Below are positions 5,488 to 5,503 of a DNA stretch of 5,503 nt, in pieces. The position numbers were made by a program, and so were the translations under genes. The DNA is taken from assembly GCA_009840715.1 (NCBI GenBank), contig VXNE01000577.1, forward strand, positions 1 through 5,503, in the 5' to 3' direction. This DNA is from Gammaproteobacteria bacterium (lineage in GTDB: Bacteria > Pseudomonadota > Gammaproteobacteria > Pseudomonadales > Azotimanducaceae). Position 1 is the first letter of the stretch, and each line of letters begins with the position of its first letter. The notes under the pieces are model-generated. The model ran no database searches. It was not told the DNA's origin and was given only the letters and a program-made list of their open reading frames with translations.

Positions 5488-5503
5488 GCGGCAAGCCTGA
5501 GGT
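5484..5503 (-). CDS. Possible 3' end of an upstream operon gene (partial)
   Basis: In the frame ending at TGA 5486-5484 the last codons read LRLAA. The stop overlaps the ATGATG start of the DUF1826 gene, the usual arrangement for translationally coupled genes. Only five codons are visible, so the gene cannot be identified; a CobW-like GTPase would be the guess from family context. Confidence 0.25.

Noticed and set aside
1..5503. CRISPR array, tRNA, rRNA or transposon terminal repeats
   Set aside because: No regularly spaced repeats, cloverleaf sequence, rRNA signature or IS ends were found by eye on either strand.

Overview
The window comes from a high-GC bacterium, most likely a proteobacterium. 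This rests on the P4-type integrases, the DUF1826 protein and the proteobacterial-style signal peptide; no rRNA or tRNA gene is present to fix the taxonomy. It looks like the integrase end of a genomic island or integrative and conjugative element (ICE) lying against chromosomal sequence.

Layout, left to right. Bases 1-904 (minus strand) hold the 5' part of a gene that leaves the window on the left. It reads open for 301 codons. Its sequence pattern tentatively resembles the N-terminal half of MobH/TraI_2-type relaxases, but the usual histidine motifs are absent and a 77-base stretch made only of G and C lies where one of them should be. Bases 905-1222 are a divergent intergenic region with a possible gene remnant. 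Bases 1223-2056 (plus) encode a secreted endonuclease/exonuclease/phosphatase (EEP) family enzyme, clearly lower in GC than its surroundings and with different codon use. Convergent with it are two complete, closely related P4-type tyrosine integrases, 2096-3283 and 3288-4463 (both minus), separated by only 4 bases. Bases 4464-4839 hold a strong -10 element for the integrase pair, a dyad over it, and several short repeats that make this the likeliest place for integrase arm sites or an attachment site. Bases 4840-5487 (minus) encode a DUF1826 family protein, probably the second gene of an operon that continues off the right edge.

How the parts may work together (inference). The two integrases are probably co-transcribed from one promoter and excise or integrate the element, with the DUF1826 operon as the flanking host DNA. 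The EEP nuclease sits as cargo between the integrases and the relaxase-like gene. A nuclease exported by a mobile element could degrade competing DNA outside the cytoplasm, as known for some ICE- and prophage-encoded DNases that block natural transformation. The most unusual points are the tandem integrase pair with a 38-base identical segment, the exported nuclease in an integrase-proximal position, and the GC-only inverted repeat inside the relaxase-like gene, which may be an assembly artefact.
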